A stretch of 64,000 bases of DNA, taken from assembly GCA_001972305.1 (NCBI GenBank), contig BDDD01002934.1, forward strand, positions 4,352 through 68,351. The letters run 5' to 3'. The notes below the pieces were generated by a model. It saw only the letters and a program-made list of their open reading frames with translations. It searched no databases and was not told the origin of the DNA. The DNA is from Cephalotus follicularis (lineage: Eukaryota > Streptophyta > Magnoliopsida > Oxalidales > Cephalotaceae). Position 1 is the stretch's first letter. The number at the start of each line of letters is the position of its first letter. Position numbers and translations under genes: made by a program. Shown piece by piece: positions 12,243 through 22,338 of this stretch.

Positions 12243-12278
12243 ACACACACCCCCTTCCTAGGATTGCAATGGGTCCGG

Positions 12279-12800
12279 TTAAAACCGTGAACTGGACCGG
12301 ACCGGCCCGTCTGGCCTTGAACCGGCCTGGACCGTGTGCCACGTGGCCGGTTCATGGTTAAACCGGTCTGGGCAATGCGGTACGGTCCGGTTAAGGGAAT
12401 CAGGAACCGTTGAACCGGCCCGGACCGGACCGTGATATTGGCGTCAACGCCTAGGATATTGGTGTCAACGTTGAGGGCTACAACATGAATTGATTCAAGA
12501 TGATCCTCGTCAACGCGCTGGGAATTGTATTTATGGCGTCAACGCCAATATGAAAACGTCAACTCCAATATTTAGACGTCAATGCCTAAGGTGCAAAAAA
12601 CGGACAGTAGCTGTGGACGTTAACGCATAAGGCAAATGGAGTCAACACAAATGACATTCGAGTCAACGCTATTAAAAGGCGTCGACGTGAATGAAGCAAA
12701 AATCAGAAAGCGGCGAATGGAGTCAACGAGAAGAACCATTGGAGTTAACGCACAAGGATATTTACGTCAACGCTAATAGTAAGCGTCGATGCGAAAGCAA
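12279..12800. repeat. hAT left subterminal repeats and GTCAAC word cluster
   Basis: 12279-12440 is dense in CCGGACCG, GAACCGG and GGTCCGG words, the probable transposase binding region; the same words fill 17930-18060 near the other end. From 12441 to 12800 come GGCGTCAACGCC, GACGTCAATGCC, GGCGTCGACGTG and similar words about every 25-40 bp. The short tandem TGATTCCAACGGCTA repeats twice at about 12850-12885. Confidence 0.65.
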
Positions 12801-12898
12801 ACAGACAAAAATAACGGCTAGTTTTTAGTGGAGATTTCATTTTCCTAAAATGATTCCAACGGCTAGAAGATGATTCCAACGGCTATATTCAATATGAA

Positions 12899-12912
12899 GG
12901 CTATAAATAAAG
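12899..12912 (+). promoter_or_regulatory. TATA box for the hAT transposase gene
   Basis: GGCTATAAATAAAGG lies about 170 bp upstream of the transposase ATG at 13081, at a usual plant promoter distance. The intervening 5' leader is A-rich with CAACAACAATCAACA repeats, typical of plant leaders. Confidence 0.65.
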
Positions 12913-13080
12913 GTTGAATCACTGAAGAACAACAACAATCAACAACAATCAACATTGTAATCAAATTTTATCAAAATTATAGAGTTTTATTGTACTACAT
13001 TGCCTCATAGTGTATTAACTTTTATAATTTATCATCTGACTTATTTTTTAATTATTAGTTAATTACATATTTCAATTATA

Positions 13081-14855
13081 ATGGATTCAATGTCAAGAGC
13101 AAGGAAACAAGCAAGGAGGACCGAGAAGGTGGGTTCTACATCCACCACCGCGTTCGACTTGGCGGATGTGGAACTTCCTTCTGACGATGACCAAATGGCC
13201 CACATGATGCAACAACCTCCTCCACCTGGTGATAATTTTTTTGACTTGGATGAAGATACGCCATCGGATGCTGCGATCGGTGGAACATCCCTACAATCGG
13301 AGAAGAACGATCCTAACAAAGGGGGGAAACAAAAACCTGGCATATGGAAGCACATGGAGATTAGAGATGTCGAGAATGGGAAGAAACGAGTCTTTTGCAA
13401 TGTATGTAAGACTAAGGATTATGCTTATACAAGTGGGGGTGGTACGGGAACTTACAAGAGGCATTTAATCAAATACTTGGAACAACATGGTGTTAAAGGT
13501 TCGGGCCAACCCCAACTCCAATTTAGCCAGGTCAGTGGTGATAATAAATTACTTACTTTTAGATTTACCGATGAAAATTATAGAAGAAAATTAGTTTATT
13601 ATATTATAGGTAATGAATTACTATTTTCCCATGTTGACTCAGTTTTTTTCCGTGATCTAGTACATGAAGGACTTAATCCTCAGGCGAAATTATATTCAAG
13701 AACTACCTTTAAAAGTGATTGTCTTATTATTTATGAAGAACACAATGCTAAATTAATTTTTTCTTTTAAAAATATTTATACTTTTTTCTCTCACGTCTGA
13801 TGTTTGGAGCACAAGCACGGGAAAAAGTTTTATTTGTATAACTACACATTATATTGACGAAAACTGGTTATTGCAAAAAAGAATTATTGCATTTAAAAAT
13901 TTGGATTATCCTCACACTGGTCATAATATAACTACCTCTATAATAGAAACAACTCGTGAGTTTGGAATTGAGGAAAAAAAAATTCTATTAGTTTTGATAA
14001 TGCTGCTAATAATGATGCTGCTGTTAGGCAATTAAGAGGTTTTTTTGATCCCATATTAAATGGTAAATTATTTCATGTTAGATGTGTATGTCATATTATT
14101 AATTTGATTGTTCAAGATGATTTACTTTTTGTTGGAGAACAAGTAAAAAAAATTACAAGTATTATTACCTTTATAGCCCAATCGGGTGTAAGAAAACAAA
14201 CATTTAAACAACTTTGTAATGAATGTGGTTTGAAATATAAAAATTTGGTACATGCTGTGACACATAGGTGGAATTCTACTTATGAAATGTTGTTGCGTGC
14301 TTATGAATTTAGATTACAAATAAATGCATTCATAGGTATGCACATGACTGCATATTCTTCTTATTCTGAAATATCTAATAAAGATTGGACAACTTGTTAT
14401 GTTATGACCCAATTTTTAGAAAAATTTAAAGAATTGACTGATCTATTTTCTGGTTCTTATTATATTACTACAAATTTAGTCGTTGGTAAAATGTGAAAAA
14501 TTTATGAAGTTTTTGCTAAATATAGGGTGGAAAATAATTTTATAGATATTTGTGATGTGATGGAAGAAAAATTCATAAAATATTGGAAAACAATTCCACC
14601 TTTATTTTGTTTAGCTGCTATAATGGATCCTAGAATAAAATTACAAGGTATGTTATTCATTGCAAACAAATGTCAAATATGCATGAGCAAAGGTAATCCA
14701 ATACAATTAGATGGTAATGAGATTACTCAATTGTTACATGATGCATTTGATACATATGTTAAAAAATATAGTGTTGGAAATGAATATCAAGAAAATGTTA
14801 ATAGTAGTGGTAATGATCCCATAGATTTTTTTTGATAGAATTGCTTATGGAGTTG

Positions 14856-14891
<36 letters not shown>

Positions 14892-15229
14892 TGATTAATA
14901 CAAATACTGAACTACAACATTACCTTAATACTAATATTCAGTTCATTAATAAAGAAGATAGAGCGTCCTTAGATCTTTTACAATGGTGGCAAAAACAATA
15001 TACTTTTTATCCAATTCTTTCTATAATGGCACGTGATATACTAACAGCTCCTGTGTCCACAGTAGCATCCGAATCTGCTTTTTCTGCAGGTGGTAGGGTT
15101 TTAGATGAGAGAAGAGGGCGGTTGAAAGCAGAAACAGTGGAGCTTTGTGTTTACTTGAAAGATTGGATCGTTCAAGATAGAAGGATTCAAAAAATTATAG
15201 ACGAAGATAGCGGTAGTAGTGAGGAATAA
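13081..15229 (+). pseudogene. hAT transposase, decayed
   Basis: It begins ATG GAT TCA at 13081. The N-terminal part holds a BED-type zinc finger at about residues 85-145 (WKHMEIRD, CNVCKTKDY, GTYKRHL). The middle (14104-14496) resembles the RNase-H-like hAT core, with VTHRWNSTYEMLLRAYEF and FLEKFKELTDLFSGSYY. The C-terminus (14891-15229) is a clear hAT dimerisation domain, PVSTVASESAFSAGGRVLDE followed by LKAETVELCVYLKDW. Frame breaks at about 13797, 13975-14100, 14494 and 14835 prevent a full protein, and the catalytic region between 13800 and 14100 is split. In an active relative it would cut and join at the inverted repeats. Confidence 0.9.
14855..14890. repeat. AGT trinucleotide microsatellite in the transposase gene
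   Basis: About twelve AGT units in a row follow GGAGTTGGT. In the transposase frame they would encode a serine run, so the tract lies in coding sequence of the ancestral gene; an 8-T run and frameshift lie just upstream. Confidence 0.9.
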
Positions 15230-15239
15230 AACTACATCG

Positions 15240-15432
15240 CCAAGAATTCGAGGAAGATGAACAGAAAGATGGACAATATGCGAGAGGAGTTTGTTGACCT
15301 TTTTGACGATCAGTACATAAGACAAAGGAGACTTGAGAACAAGTTGATTGCCAAAGGAATTATTGAAGCTGCTGATGACATCTCCTCATCTGAAGAAGAC
15401 GAATCGGAAGAAGAATTGGCTATTTTTTTTAA
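15240..15432 (+). pseudogene. Inverted fragment of the accessory gene's 3' end
   Basis: Directly after the transposase stop, the plus strand reads MDNMREEFVDLFDD, IAKGIIEAADD and SSSEEDESEEE. This matches the C-terminus of the 393-residue protein encoded on the minus strand at 16359-17540 (MDNMRGEFLDLFDD, IAKGLIEAGD, SSSEEEESEEE). The two copies are in opposite orientation and about 900 bp apart. The fragment has no start of its own and would lie in the 3' UTR of the transposase transcript. The DNA as well as the protein is clearly similar. Confidence 0.8.
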
Positions 15433-15537
15433 TATGTACTTAACTTTTGATGTTTTTTAAATGTTCAAATATTAAACTGTGATCTTCTTGAATTCAATTG
15501 ATGTTTTGTTTTGAAAAATGCTAAATATATTTATTCA

Positions 15538-15990
15538 CGTCGACGCGTAAGTATAGCTTTGACGCGTATGGCATTTGTGTTGACTCCTTTTACTTTTCGC
15601 GTTAACATTCAAGTCACTATCCGCATTGTGCTTTCTTCTGCGTTGACGTCTAAAAATGGCGTTGACGTTTTAATCATAAGTGTTGACGCTAAAAATGCTT
15701 AACGTTAACGTCCAAAGCTACTGTCCGAAATTGCACCTTTTGGCGTTGACGTTTTCCTTAAGGCGTTGACGTTTCACCTTTTTACGTTGACATCTTAATT
15801 AAGGCGTTGACGGGGATAATGAAATTCCCAGAACGTCGACGTTAATCATTAAAGGCGTTGACGCGGATAATGAAATTCCCAGCACGTCGACGTTAATCAT
15901 TAAAGGCGTTGACGAATATCATCTTCCAAAGCACATAAACTCATATTCAAGCCCAGCACGTTGACGCCTAAGATATAATCGTTGACGCTA
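15538..15990. repeat. GTTGAC/GTCGAC words and a 51-bp tandem repeat between the hAT genes
   Basis: GGCGTTGACGTTT, CGTCGACGCG, AACGTTAACGTC and related words recur through this non-coding interval. Within it, 15803-15853 and 15854-15904 are a 51-bp tandem duplication differing at two positions, and a third partial unit starts at 15905. The interval 15990-16358 is AT-rich and non-coding, with CATAACTCTACTCCTTTCAAA-like repeats. Confidence 0.75.
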
Positions 15991-16358
15991 ATAAGACAGA
16001 ATGCACATATTGCTTGTTTTCACTTGCAATTTTTCCTGTCCAACATAACTCTACTCCTTTCAAACATAAGTAAAACCTTTAAACCCTAACTCTACCCCTT
16101 TCAAACATAACCTTTCAACCATTTGATGCACATATGATATCAATTTATACGATCTTGATATTCAAACATACCCTAGGCATATATAACATACATAACATCT
16201 CATACACATTACACAAACATCTCATCATAACCATATATAGGATCAAGTATGTAACATGATAATATAACATTTTATTGAACTGAAAATTTGATACAAAACA
16301 AGAGTTTTACAACTGATATAAACCAAATTTTTAAAAACAGAAAATACGGCTAATGGAA

Positions 16359-17540
16359 TCAAGTCTTCACATTATCTCCTCCTTCTTCTTCCGATTCTTC
16401 TTCTTCCGAAGAGGAGAGGTCACCAGCTTCAATAAGACCTTTGGCAATCATCTTTTTCTCCAGTCTTCTAAGTTTTCTATGTGTATCATCAAAGAGGTCA
16501 AGAAATTCCCCTCTCATATTATCCATCTTGATATTCAACTTCTTTAGATAATCCGCCACAAGATCCAAGGTCGTAGACGCCTTGCTGCTGCTACTTGCTT
16601 CACCTTGCTGCATCTGTGGTGCAGGGGTTTGCTTCTTTCTCTGAGCTTGTCCTTGCTCTTCAACACCCTGATCACCTTCACCTTCAACTCTTTTTCTTTT
16701 TATTCCACCTTCCTTGGGCAGCCACTGAACACCTTTCTCAGAATCAAACACTCTTTTCCATCCCATTCTCTTCAAGGAAGAGGCATTGTAGATGTCCCCA
16801 ACATCTAAGCTCGATGCAACTTCATTCCCCAATGATATCCCAAAGTGAGAGAGAATCATGGTGATTACCATACCGTATGGCAATGCACCTTCAACTTTAC
16901 AAGTTGCTCTTAGCATGTTCTTCATGATTAAATGAGGGAGGTTCAATGGTTTACCAGTCACAACGTGCCCCATAACATACAAGTCTTGGTAACTCATATT
17001 TTCATGCCCACCGGAGGTAGGTAGAATGTGAGTGGCAGTTATGTGGTGGAGCAGCCTATGCTCAGCACCAAGGAGATTGGTAGGCTTGGCCATGCCTCTA
17101 GAAACATTCTCATTAGGGTAGAACACCCTAAGACAATCCTCCAAAACTAATTTCGGATCATCCAGCCATTTCTTAGTTTCAAAATACTTTGATCCAATAG
17201 CAGGTACATTCAAAATCTCACCTAGAATCTTATCATCAAACTTAATAACTACTCTATTAACCTTAGTCTTCAATTCCAAAACATCATTGCAATCATCTCC
17301 TACATTACTCAAATTGCTATAAAATTCTTTAACATATTCTATATAATACGGAGCATTAATAGTAAAGTAATCTTTCCAACCTAAAACATCAAACCATTGT
17401 TTTAGATTAAACTTATCACCTGTAGTGAAGGAGAAATCAACCCTCCTTCCACACAGCACTTTTCTCCCACCATAAGAGCTCTTGTATCTCTGACCAGCAG
17501 GTAGCTTCCCTCCAACTGATACGTGCTTGCTCTTCGGCAT
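16359..17540 (-). CDS. Intact accessory protein of the hAT element (putative plant transposon protein-like)
   Basis: An uninterrupted 393-codon frame starts ATG CCG AAG at 17540 and stops at 16359. Residues about 1-40 are basic. Residues about 60-230 follow the pattern of the plant domain called putative plant transposon protein (I believe PF20167): YVKEFYSNL, IKFDDKILGEILNVP, RLLHHITATHILPTSGGHE, MGHVVTGKPLNLPHLIMKNM and LPYGMVITMILSHFGI. Residues about 280-330 are rich in Q, E and S. About 335-375 could form a coiled coil (KLNIKMDNM, LDLFDD, RRLEKKMIAKGL), and the tail is acidic (SSSEEEESEEE). It converges on the transposase gene and has its own TATA box. It stays open although the transposase is broken. 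Its function is unknown; it may be a captured gene or a second transposition factor. Confidence 0.85.
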   Translation of the reverse strand: MPKSKHVSVGGKLPAGQRYKSSYGGRKVLCGRRVDFSFTTGDKFNLKQWFDVLGWKDYFTINAPYYIEYVKEFYSNLSNVGDDCNDVLELKTKVNRVVIKFDDKILGEILNVPAIGSKYFETKKWLDDPKLVLEDCLRVFYPNENVSRGMAKPTNLLGAEHRLLHHITATHILPTSGGHENMSYQDLYVMGHVVTGKPLNLPHLIMKNMLRATCKVEGALPYGMVITMILSHFGISLGNEVASSLDVGDIYNASSLKRMGWKRVFDSEKGVQWLPKEGGIKRKRVEGEGDQGVEEQGQAQRKKQTPAPQMQQGEASSSSKASTTLDLVADYLKKLNIKMDNMRGEFLDLFDDTHRKLRRLEKKMIAKGLIEAGDLSSSEEEESEEEGGDNVKT

Positions 17541-17660
17541 AGTGAAGGAAAAGATTCAAGATTTTTAGGTTTAGGGGTCAGATTTTAGAGAAAGCAGAGG
17601 GAGGGAAATTAGGGATTTCAACGCAAAAACAAGTAAGAGTCGACGAAAACGCACAGAGCA

Positions 17661-17670
17661 TTATATACTC
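17661..17670 (-). promoter_or_regulatory. TATA box for the hAT accessory gene
   Basis: On the minus strand this reads GAGTATATAATGC, about 120 bp upstream of the ATG at 17540. The position fits a plant core promoter. Between them lies a plain 5' leader without an upstream ATG in a strong context. Confidence 0.65.
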
Positions 17671-17674
17671 GACC

Positions 17675-18064
17675 CGTAGGCGTCGACGTCTAACTTATAC
17701 GTTGACATTTATCGTGTACCTTTTCATACAGACGATATAGGCGTTGACGTCATCGTAGACGCAAAAACATGACGTTAATGCTAATAGATAGCGTTGACGC
17801 ACAAGATGAAAAGCATTCCACCTCATCATAGTCATAAGATAGCGTTGACGCATATCAGCTCAACTGACATTAGCGTCAACGTCATACATACGCGTCAACG
17901 TCATACATACGCGTCAACGTGAATATGAACCGAACCGGCCTGGATCGGCCCGTCTCACTCATGGTTAAGGTTCACGGGCCGGTTCGGTTCTCATTTTTTA
18001 GCTCCATGAACCGGACCGTGACAAAAGCGGTCCGGTTCAAGAACCGGACCGCCTTTCTCCGGTC
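17675..18064. repeat. hAT right subterminal region
   Basis: 17675-17930 holds GGCGTCGACGTC, GCGTTGACGC and GCGTCAACGTCATACATAC (tandem at about 17890-17920). 17930-18060 holds GAACCGGACCG, GGTCCGGTTC and GACCGCC words mirroring the left end. Such subterminal arrays bind transposase in studied hAT elements; here that role is inferred. Confidence 0.65.
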
Positions 18065-18531
18065 CCGGACCCCATGCAACCCTACCCCTTCCTATTGAGA
18101 GTTGTTGTTGGACGTTTTTGTGCTCTCTCTTGATGTCTTCTCTCCTCTCTCTCATATACAATCAAGAGTTGAAAGTTTGAGAAACCTGGTGTTAGAAATT
18201 GAAGATTTGGTGTTAGAAATTGAAGCTTGGTGTGGATACCTTGGAGGCTTTCTATACTTGGAAGCTAGAACCGTTTAATACGTTTAACAAGTAGCTGTGC
18301 TTTTGGAAGAAAGAAGACTCATTGGAAGAAAGAAGGAGTTGTTCCATTCATGTGAGTAATTCCGCATGCTCCTCCCTATTGATTTATATCTAACTATATA
18401 TGTATGCTTAAAAGATCCTAGAAACGAAGCATATGGGTTGATATTCATGAGATGATCACACAATATATATATATTATGGTTTTATGCATCTAAATATTTT
18501 ATTGCTAAATCGCCATCAGGTTCCAACAAAA

Positions 18532-18543
18532 TGGTATCAGAGC
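18532..18543 (+). other. Copia primer binding site
   Basis: TGGTATCAGAGC lies three bases downstream of the 5' LTR end (TTCCAACA, 18528) and is complementary to the 3' end of initiator tRNA-Met. It fixes the 3' border of the 5' LTR. Confidence 0.92.
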
Positions 18544-18662
18544 CGGATTTGATGCATATATATAGTTAGAAACATGTTTATTGATGATATGCTTGAATTG
18601 TTTGGGTTAAATACGTGAGACGGAAGCATGGGATGCAAAATTTACGATTCCCTGTAGTCACG

Positions 18663-18992
18663 AAAGCGTCGACGCTTTCGAGAAAAGGGTCGACATCTAC
18701 GCGCAATACCCCTGCAGCGTTCGCACCAAGACGCGTAAAGCGTCGACGCCTTTGAGAAAATCGTCGACGCTTAGGCGCTAAAGCGCCGACGCTTTTAAGA
18801 AAAGCATCAACGCTTATGCGTTAAAACTGCTCATGCTTGAGGAACTTAGGCGCTAAAGCAATGACGTTTTACAAAGTTAAGTGCCAACGCTTTTGAGAAA
18901 AGCGTCGACACTAACGTAGCTAAAGCGCTAAACGCTTAAGGAAGTAAAGCATGGACGTCGACGCTTTGTCTAAAAGCGTCGACGATTTGGCG
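18663..18992. repeat. AAGCGTCGACGCTT palindrome cluster in the copia leader
   Basis: At least ten copies of GCGTCGACGCTT or close variants (GCGCCGACGC, GCATCAACGC, GTGCCAACGC) occur. They are often paired across a TTGAGAAAA linker, as in GCGTCGACGCCTTTGAGAAA followed by ATCGTCGACGCTT. The cluster starts about 120 bp past the primer site, in leader sequence outside any credible reading frame. Confidence 0.8.
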
Positions 18993-19710
18993 TGTTTTTG
19001 TGGGAAAAGAGTTTTTCCAAATTACCCAATCAATTGTCTATATTTTTAGAATTATATCTATCAAGTTTAATTGTTGATTCAATGAGATTGAATATGAATG
19101 ATGGTATGGATTGTCTTATTTTATTCAAGTGTTGAATGTATGTTTTTATTTTTCATTATTTTCGGGTTGTAATTTTGAGACTTGCATATCTCTCTTCTCT
19201 CTCTTAATTTGTATCTACAAGTCCTTTTCACCTCCTTGTAACTCCCTTTGATTTATTTCAAGGTTTCTGTAGTTTATAGTTGGTTTATGTAAAATATGAG
19301 CGAGCGTCACAGAGGAAGCAAGTTGGAGGTGAACGAAGATATTACAAGACCCATGCATGTATGGCAACGAATGTATGATTGTAATAACATACCTAGGAAT
19401 GAGACCAACTGCTTGTTTGAGAGTCAAACAAGTTGCAATAGTAAAAGTCCATAACCTGCCATTAGTTTATAGTATGTATGTGATGCATGTCTAAATTCTA
19501 TTCTTGAGGTTCCAACAGCCTCCCCCTTAGAGGTTCCAACGGCCTCTCCATATTATGCCATGTACCTTTAATTTGATTAATAAAGGTTTGGCTAATAATA
19601 ATAATGATGATGAGATTTGTATTATTATTCCTCAATTATATCATGATATCAAGTTAAAGCGAAACGGGCACAAGAGAGTGTTCGGTCGTTGCCTTCTGCC
19701 ATTACAACTG

Positions 19711-20060
19711 ATATAGATGCTCTTGGAAATTGTGAGTGTTTTGGCCCCCGTCAAGGCTTACCTTTTCTAGGAACATCTATATGAGTCGAACATGAGATGT
19801 ACATACAAATGAATTGTGCATGTGAATGTTTTGGCCCCCGTCAAGATTCACATTCATTGATTCATTGTGTGTTGGATGGTAGGTTAAACTTGACTAGAAT
19901 GCATATGACGTTTTGGCCCCCGTCAAGGTCATGTGTAGACTAGAGGCAAAAGCGATTATCGAGAATCATGCTATTGTATGGTTGCCAAGAGTTTGCCTAA
20001 CTACAAGATTCAGTATAGCGTTTTGGCCCCCGTCAAGGTCATTGAATATGTTATAGGACA
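19711..20060 (+). promoter_or_regulatory. Four leader stem-loops with a common apex
   Basis: The 18-nt core TTTTGGCCCCCGTCAAGG occurs at 19739-19756, 19829-19845 (one base shorter match), 19911-19928 and 20021-20038. Flanks differ between copies but pair within each: ATATAGATG with CATCTATAT in copy 1, ATGTGAAT with ATTCACAT in copy 2, CATATGA with TCATGTG in copy 3, ATTCAGT with ATTGAAT in copy 4 (wobble pairs allowed). The core itself can pair UUUUGG with UCAAGG around a CCCCCG loop. They lie in the leader 230-560 bp before gag. A role in packaging, dimerisation or translation is inference. Confidence 0.7.
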
Positions 20061-20268
20061 CTAATCCCCACTCGGAAATGAGATCCATGAGACTTGGATT
20101 GTTATTTCTCGTCTCCCATAATATTTGAGGGTTATGGGATTCGCGTAAAACAGTGGGAGCCTGAGAGGAAAATCACCTAAAAGATTAAAGACCAAATCTT
20201 TATGGTTATAAACATTTAAATTGAATTTATCTTAATATTGTCTTTATTTTATATCTGCAAAAATCGCA

Positions 20269-21130
20269 ATGACAAACCCCCTCACTGTAATTCTTGAGAA
20301 GAATCAATTGACATATCCAAATTATATGGACTGGCTCCAGAATGTAAAAATAGTTTTGAATTCTGAAGACATAGATTATGTCTTAGAGGCCCCTATGCCA
20401 GCACTGCCTGTTGAAGATGTCTCAACCGAAGATCATGCCATTTACTAGAAATGGGTAGCTGATGAAAAGAAAGTCAGAAGCTACTGAATGGCATCGATGA
20501 GCAATGCCCTACAAGTCTAGCATGAATCGATGCGAGACTTTAGGGAAATTCTCCTACATCTCCGCGAGCTATAAGGAGAGACTAGTAGGAATGCTCGGTT
20601 CTAGCTCACTACTAAGCTGTATGGCACTAAAATGGCTGAAGGATCATCTGTTAATGATCATGTGCTTAAGATGATCAATGCGATTGAACGTCTTGCTACT
20701 CTTGGCATCATTTAGGATGCTTAATTAAGCACTGATCTGATCCTTCATTCGCTTCTACCTTCCTTCTCTGGTTTCATCACCAATTTTAAAATGAATAGGA
20801 TATCAGCTACTTTGCCTGATCTTCTAAACATGTTGAGGGAAGCCAAAGTGAACATGAATAAGGTCAAGCTGCCAGTCATGATGGTAGGATCGTCCTGTAG
20901 GCCCAATAGGAAGGGCAAATCCAACCTTGAAAAGGGGAAGACTAAAAGTGGGACAATACCACCACGACCGGCATCTTTCAAACCAGCAAAAGCCAGACCA
21001 CATAATCAGACAAACCAGCAAGCTGTTACTGTGCCGAACACTGCCACAAGAGTTGCACCTGCTGAGGCCTCTACCTCAGAAGCTCTTGCTATGGGACCGT
21101 GCTTCCACTAAGGGAAGCCAGGACATTGGA
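20269..21130 (+). pseudogene. Copia gag, broken
   Basis: ATG at 20269 opens MTNPLTVILEKNQLTYPNYM, the usual start of copia gag polyproteins, followed by the gag helical region (HVLKMINAIERLATLGII, LILHSLLPSFSGFITNFKMN). A zinc knuckle near 21100 reads CFH-stop-GKPGHWKRNC, so the second Cys codon is a stop. Further stops fall near 20446, 20485, 20518, 20571, 20602 and 20714. Gag would form the virus-like particle and bind the RNA. No full-length product is possible. Confidence 0.88.
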
Positions 21131-21590
21131 AAAGGAATTGTGTGACATTCCTTAGATCAATTGGCAAAGGTATGCCCTGTTTGTCTTATATAGAGGTGAA
21201 TATGAATATTTCTTATTCATCTTCCTGGATTTTAGACAACGGATATGGTACTCACATATGTTCTAATTTACAGGCCCTCACGGACCGAAGGAACCTTGAG
21301 AAGGGTGAGGGAGATCTATGGCTTGCGGATGGTTCCGTTGTTGAAGCCATAACTATAGGATCAGTTTATATTTTGTTGCTTTCGGGGCAGAGTTTAGAAC
21401 TCAAACATTGTGTTTATTCACCTTACATTTTGTGAAATATTATTTCTATTCCAGCATTAGATGCTGAAGGTTTGTTCTACTTTATTTAATAATATGATTT
21501 ATGCAAAATGTTTCCTTCATGATGGATTATATATGTTGAGTGAACATGAGACTGTTTTTAATATGCAAAAAGAGAATAAAAGAAAGAGAG
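21131..21590 (+). pseudogene. Copia protease region, broken
   Basis: SSWILDNGYGTHICSN corresponds to the copia protease active site, normally WILDSGAT.H; the catalytic triad's Ser is Asn here. LKHCVYSPYIL marks the end of the domain, followed by a stop at 21433-21435 and a frame change into the pre-integrase region. In an intact element it would cleave the polyprotein. Confidence 0.85.
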
Positions 21591-22338
21591 ATGAAGTTAA
21601 TCAATCCTACCTATGGCATTGCAGACTTTGTCATATGAGAGAGAAAAGAGTCCGCAGGTTGATATCGGATGGATACTTTGATTTTCAACGTATCAACCGC
21701 TTCCAACTTGTGAATCCTGTCTTAAAGGTAAAATGACCAAATCTCACTTCACAGGGAAAGGGGAAAGGACCCCAGAACTGCTAAGTCCAGTACATACTGA
21801 TGTATGTGGACTGATGACAGTTGATGCCAGAGGTGGATATTCCTACTTCATAACCTTTACGGATGATCATTCCTATTTTGGTTATTTGTACCTTATGCGG
21901 CACAAATATGAGGCCTTTGAAAAGTTCAAAGAGTTCAGACATGAAGTACAAAAATAGACTGGTAGAAGCCTGAAGACTCTTCGATCAGATCAAGGTAGTG
22001 AGTATCTCTCCACTGAGTTTTTAACTTATCTCAAAGATAATGGGATTATCTCTTAGTGGACCCCTCCGGGAACACCAAGGCATAATGGTATGTTCAAAAG
22101 GAGAAATCGTACCTTGCTTGACATGGTGCGTAGCATGATGAGTGATGCTGGACTTCCACTGTCTTTCTGGGGTTATGCTTTAGAGACTGTTGTTCTTTTA
22201 TTGAACAGGAATCCAACGAAATCTGCTCCCAAGACCCCATATAAGATATGGAATGGGAAGAAACCCAATCTTAGTTACCTAAGGATATGGGGCTGCCCTG
22301 CATATGTTAAGCTTCTCCCAAGTCTATTACCCACCTGA
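21591..22338 (+). pseudogene. Copia integrase, broken and catalytically altered
   Basis: The pre-integrase zinc region starts at SYLWHCRLCHMREKRVRRL. The core has HTDVCGLM (first Asp) and RSDQGSEYL (second Asp). In the third motif, TPRHNGMFKRRNRTL, Lys stands where the catalytic Glu is expected (normally in the form ..NGVAERRNRTL). Stops occur at about 21955 and 22054, and the frame changes near 22304. The C-terminal part shows LPLSFWGYALETVVLLLNRN and PYKIWNGKKPNLSYLRIWGC, as is usual for the family. Confidence 0.9.

Larger units (their letters stand above)
12259..18084 (+). mobile_element. hAT DNA transposon with a second, convergent gene
   Basis: The terminal inverted repeats are TAGGATTGCAATGGGTCCGG (12259-12278) and, on the minus strand from 18084, TAGGGTTGCATGGGGTCCGG, with 17 of 20 bases matching. 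An 8-bp duplication CCCCTTCC flanks it at 12251-12258 and 18085-18092, as expected for hAT. Both ends carry dense GGACCGG-type subterminal repeats. Inside are a decayed hAT transposase (13081-15229, plus) and an intact 393-codon gene (16359-17540, minus). The uninterrupted LTR at 52260 shows the empty target. Confidence 0.93.
10870..18528 (+). repeat. Copia 5' LTR, split by a hAT element
   Basis: The two LTR halves are 10870-12258 and 18093-18528, about 1,825 bp once the hAT element and one 8-bp target copy are removed. It matches the 3' LTR (27554-29191) and the LTR fragment 51441-52685 throughout, apart from indels. The hAT element sits about 16 bp past the TATA box, where transcription would be expected to start, so the 5' promoter is probably disabled. 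Confidence 0.9.

Noticed and set aside
18663-20060. Regularly spaced repeats that could suggest a CRISPR-like array
   Set aside because: The words are short, vary in sequence and spacing, lie in a retrotransposon leader in a plant genome, and have no cas genes nearby.
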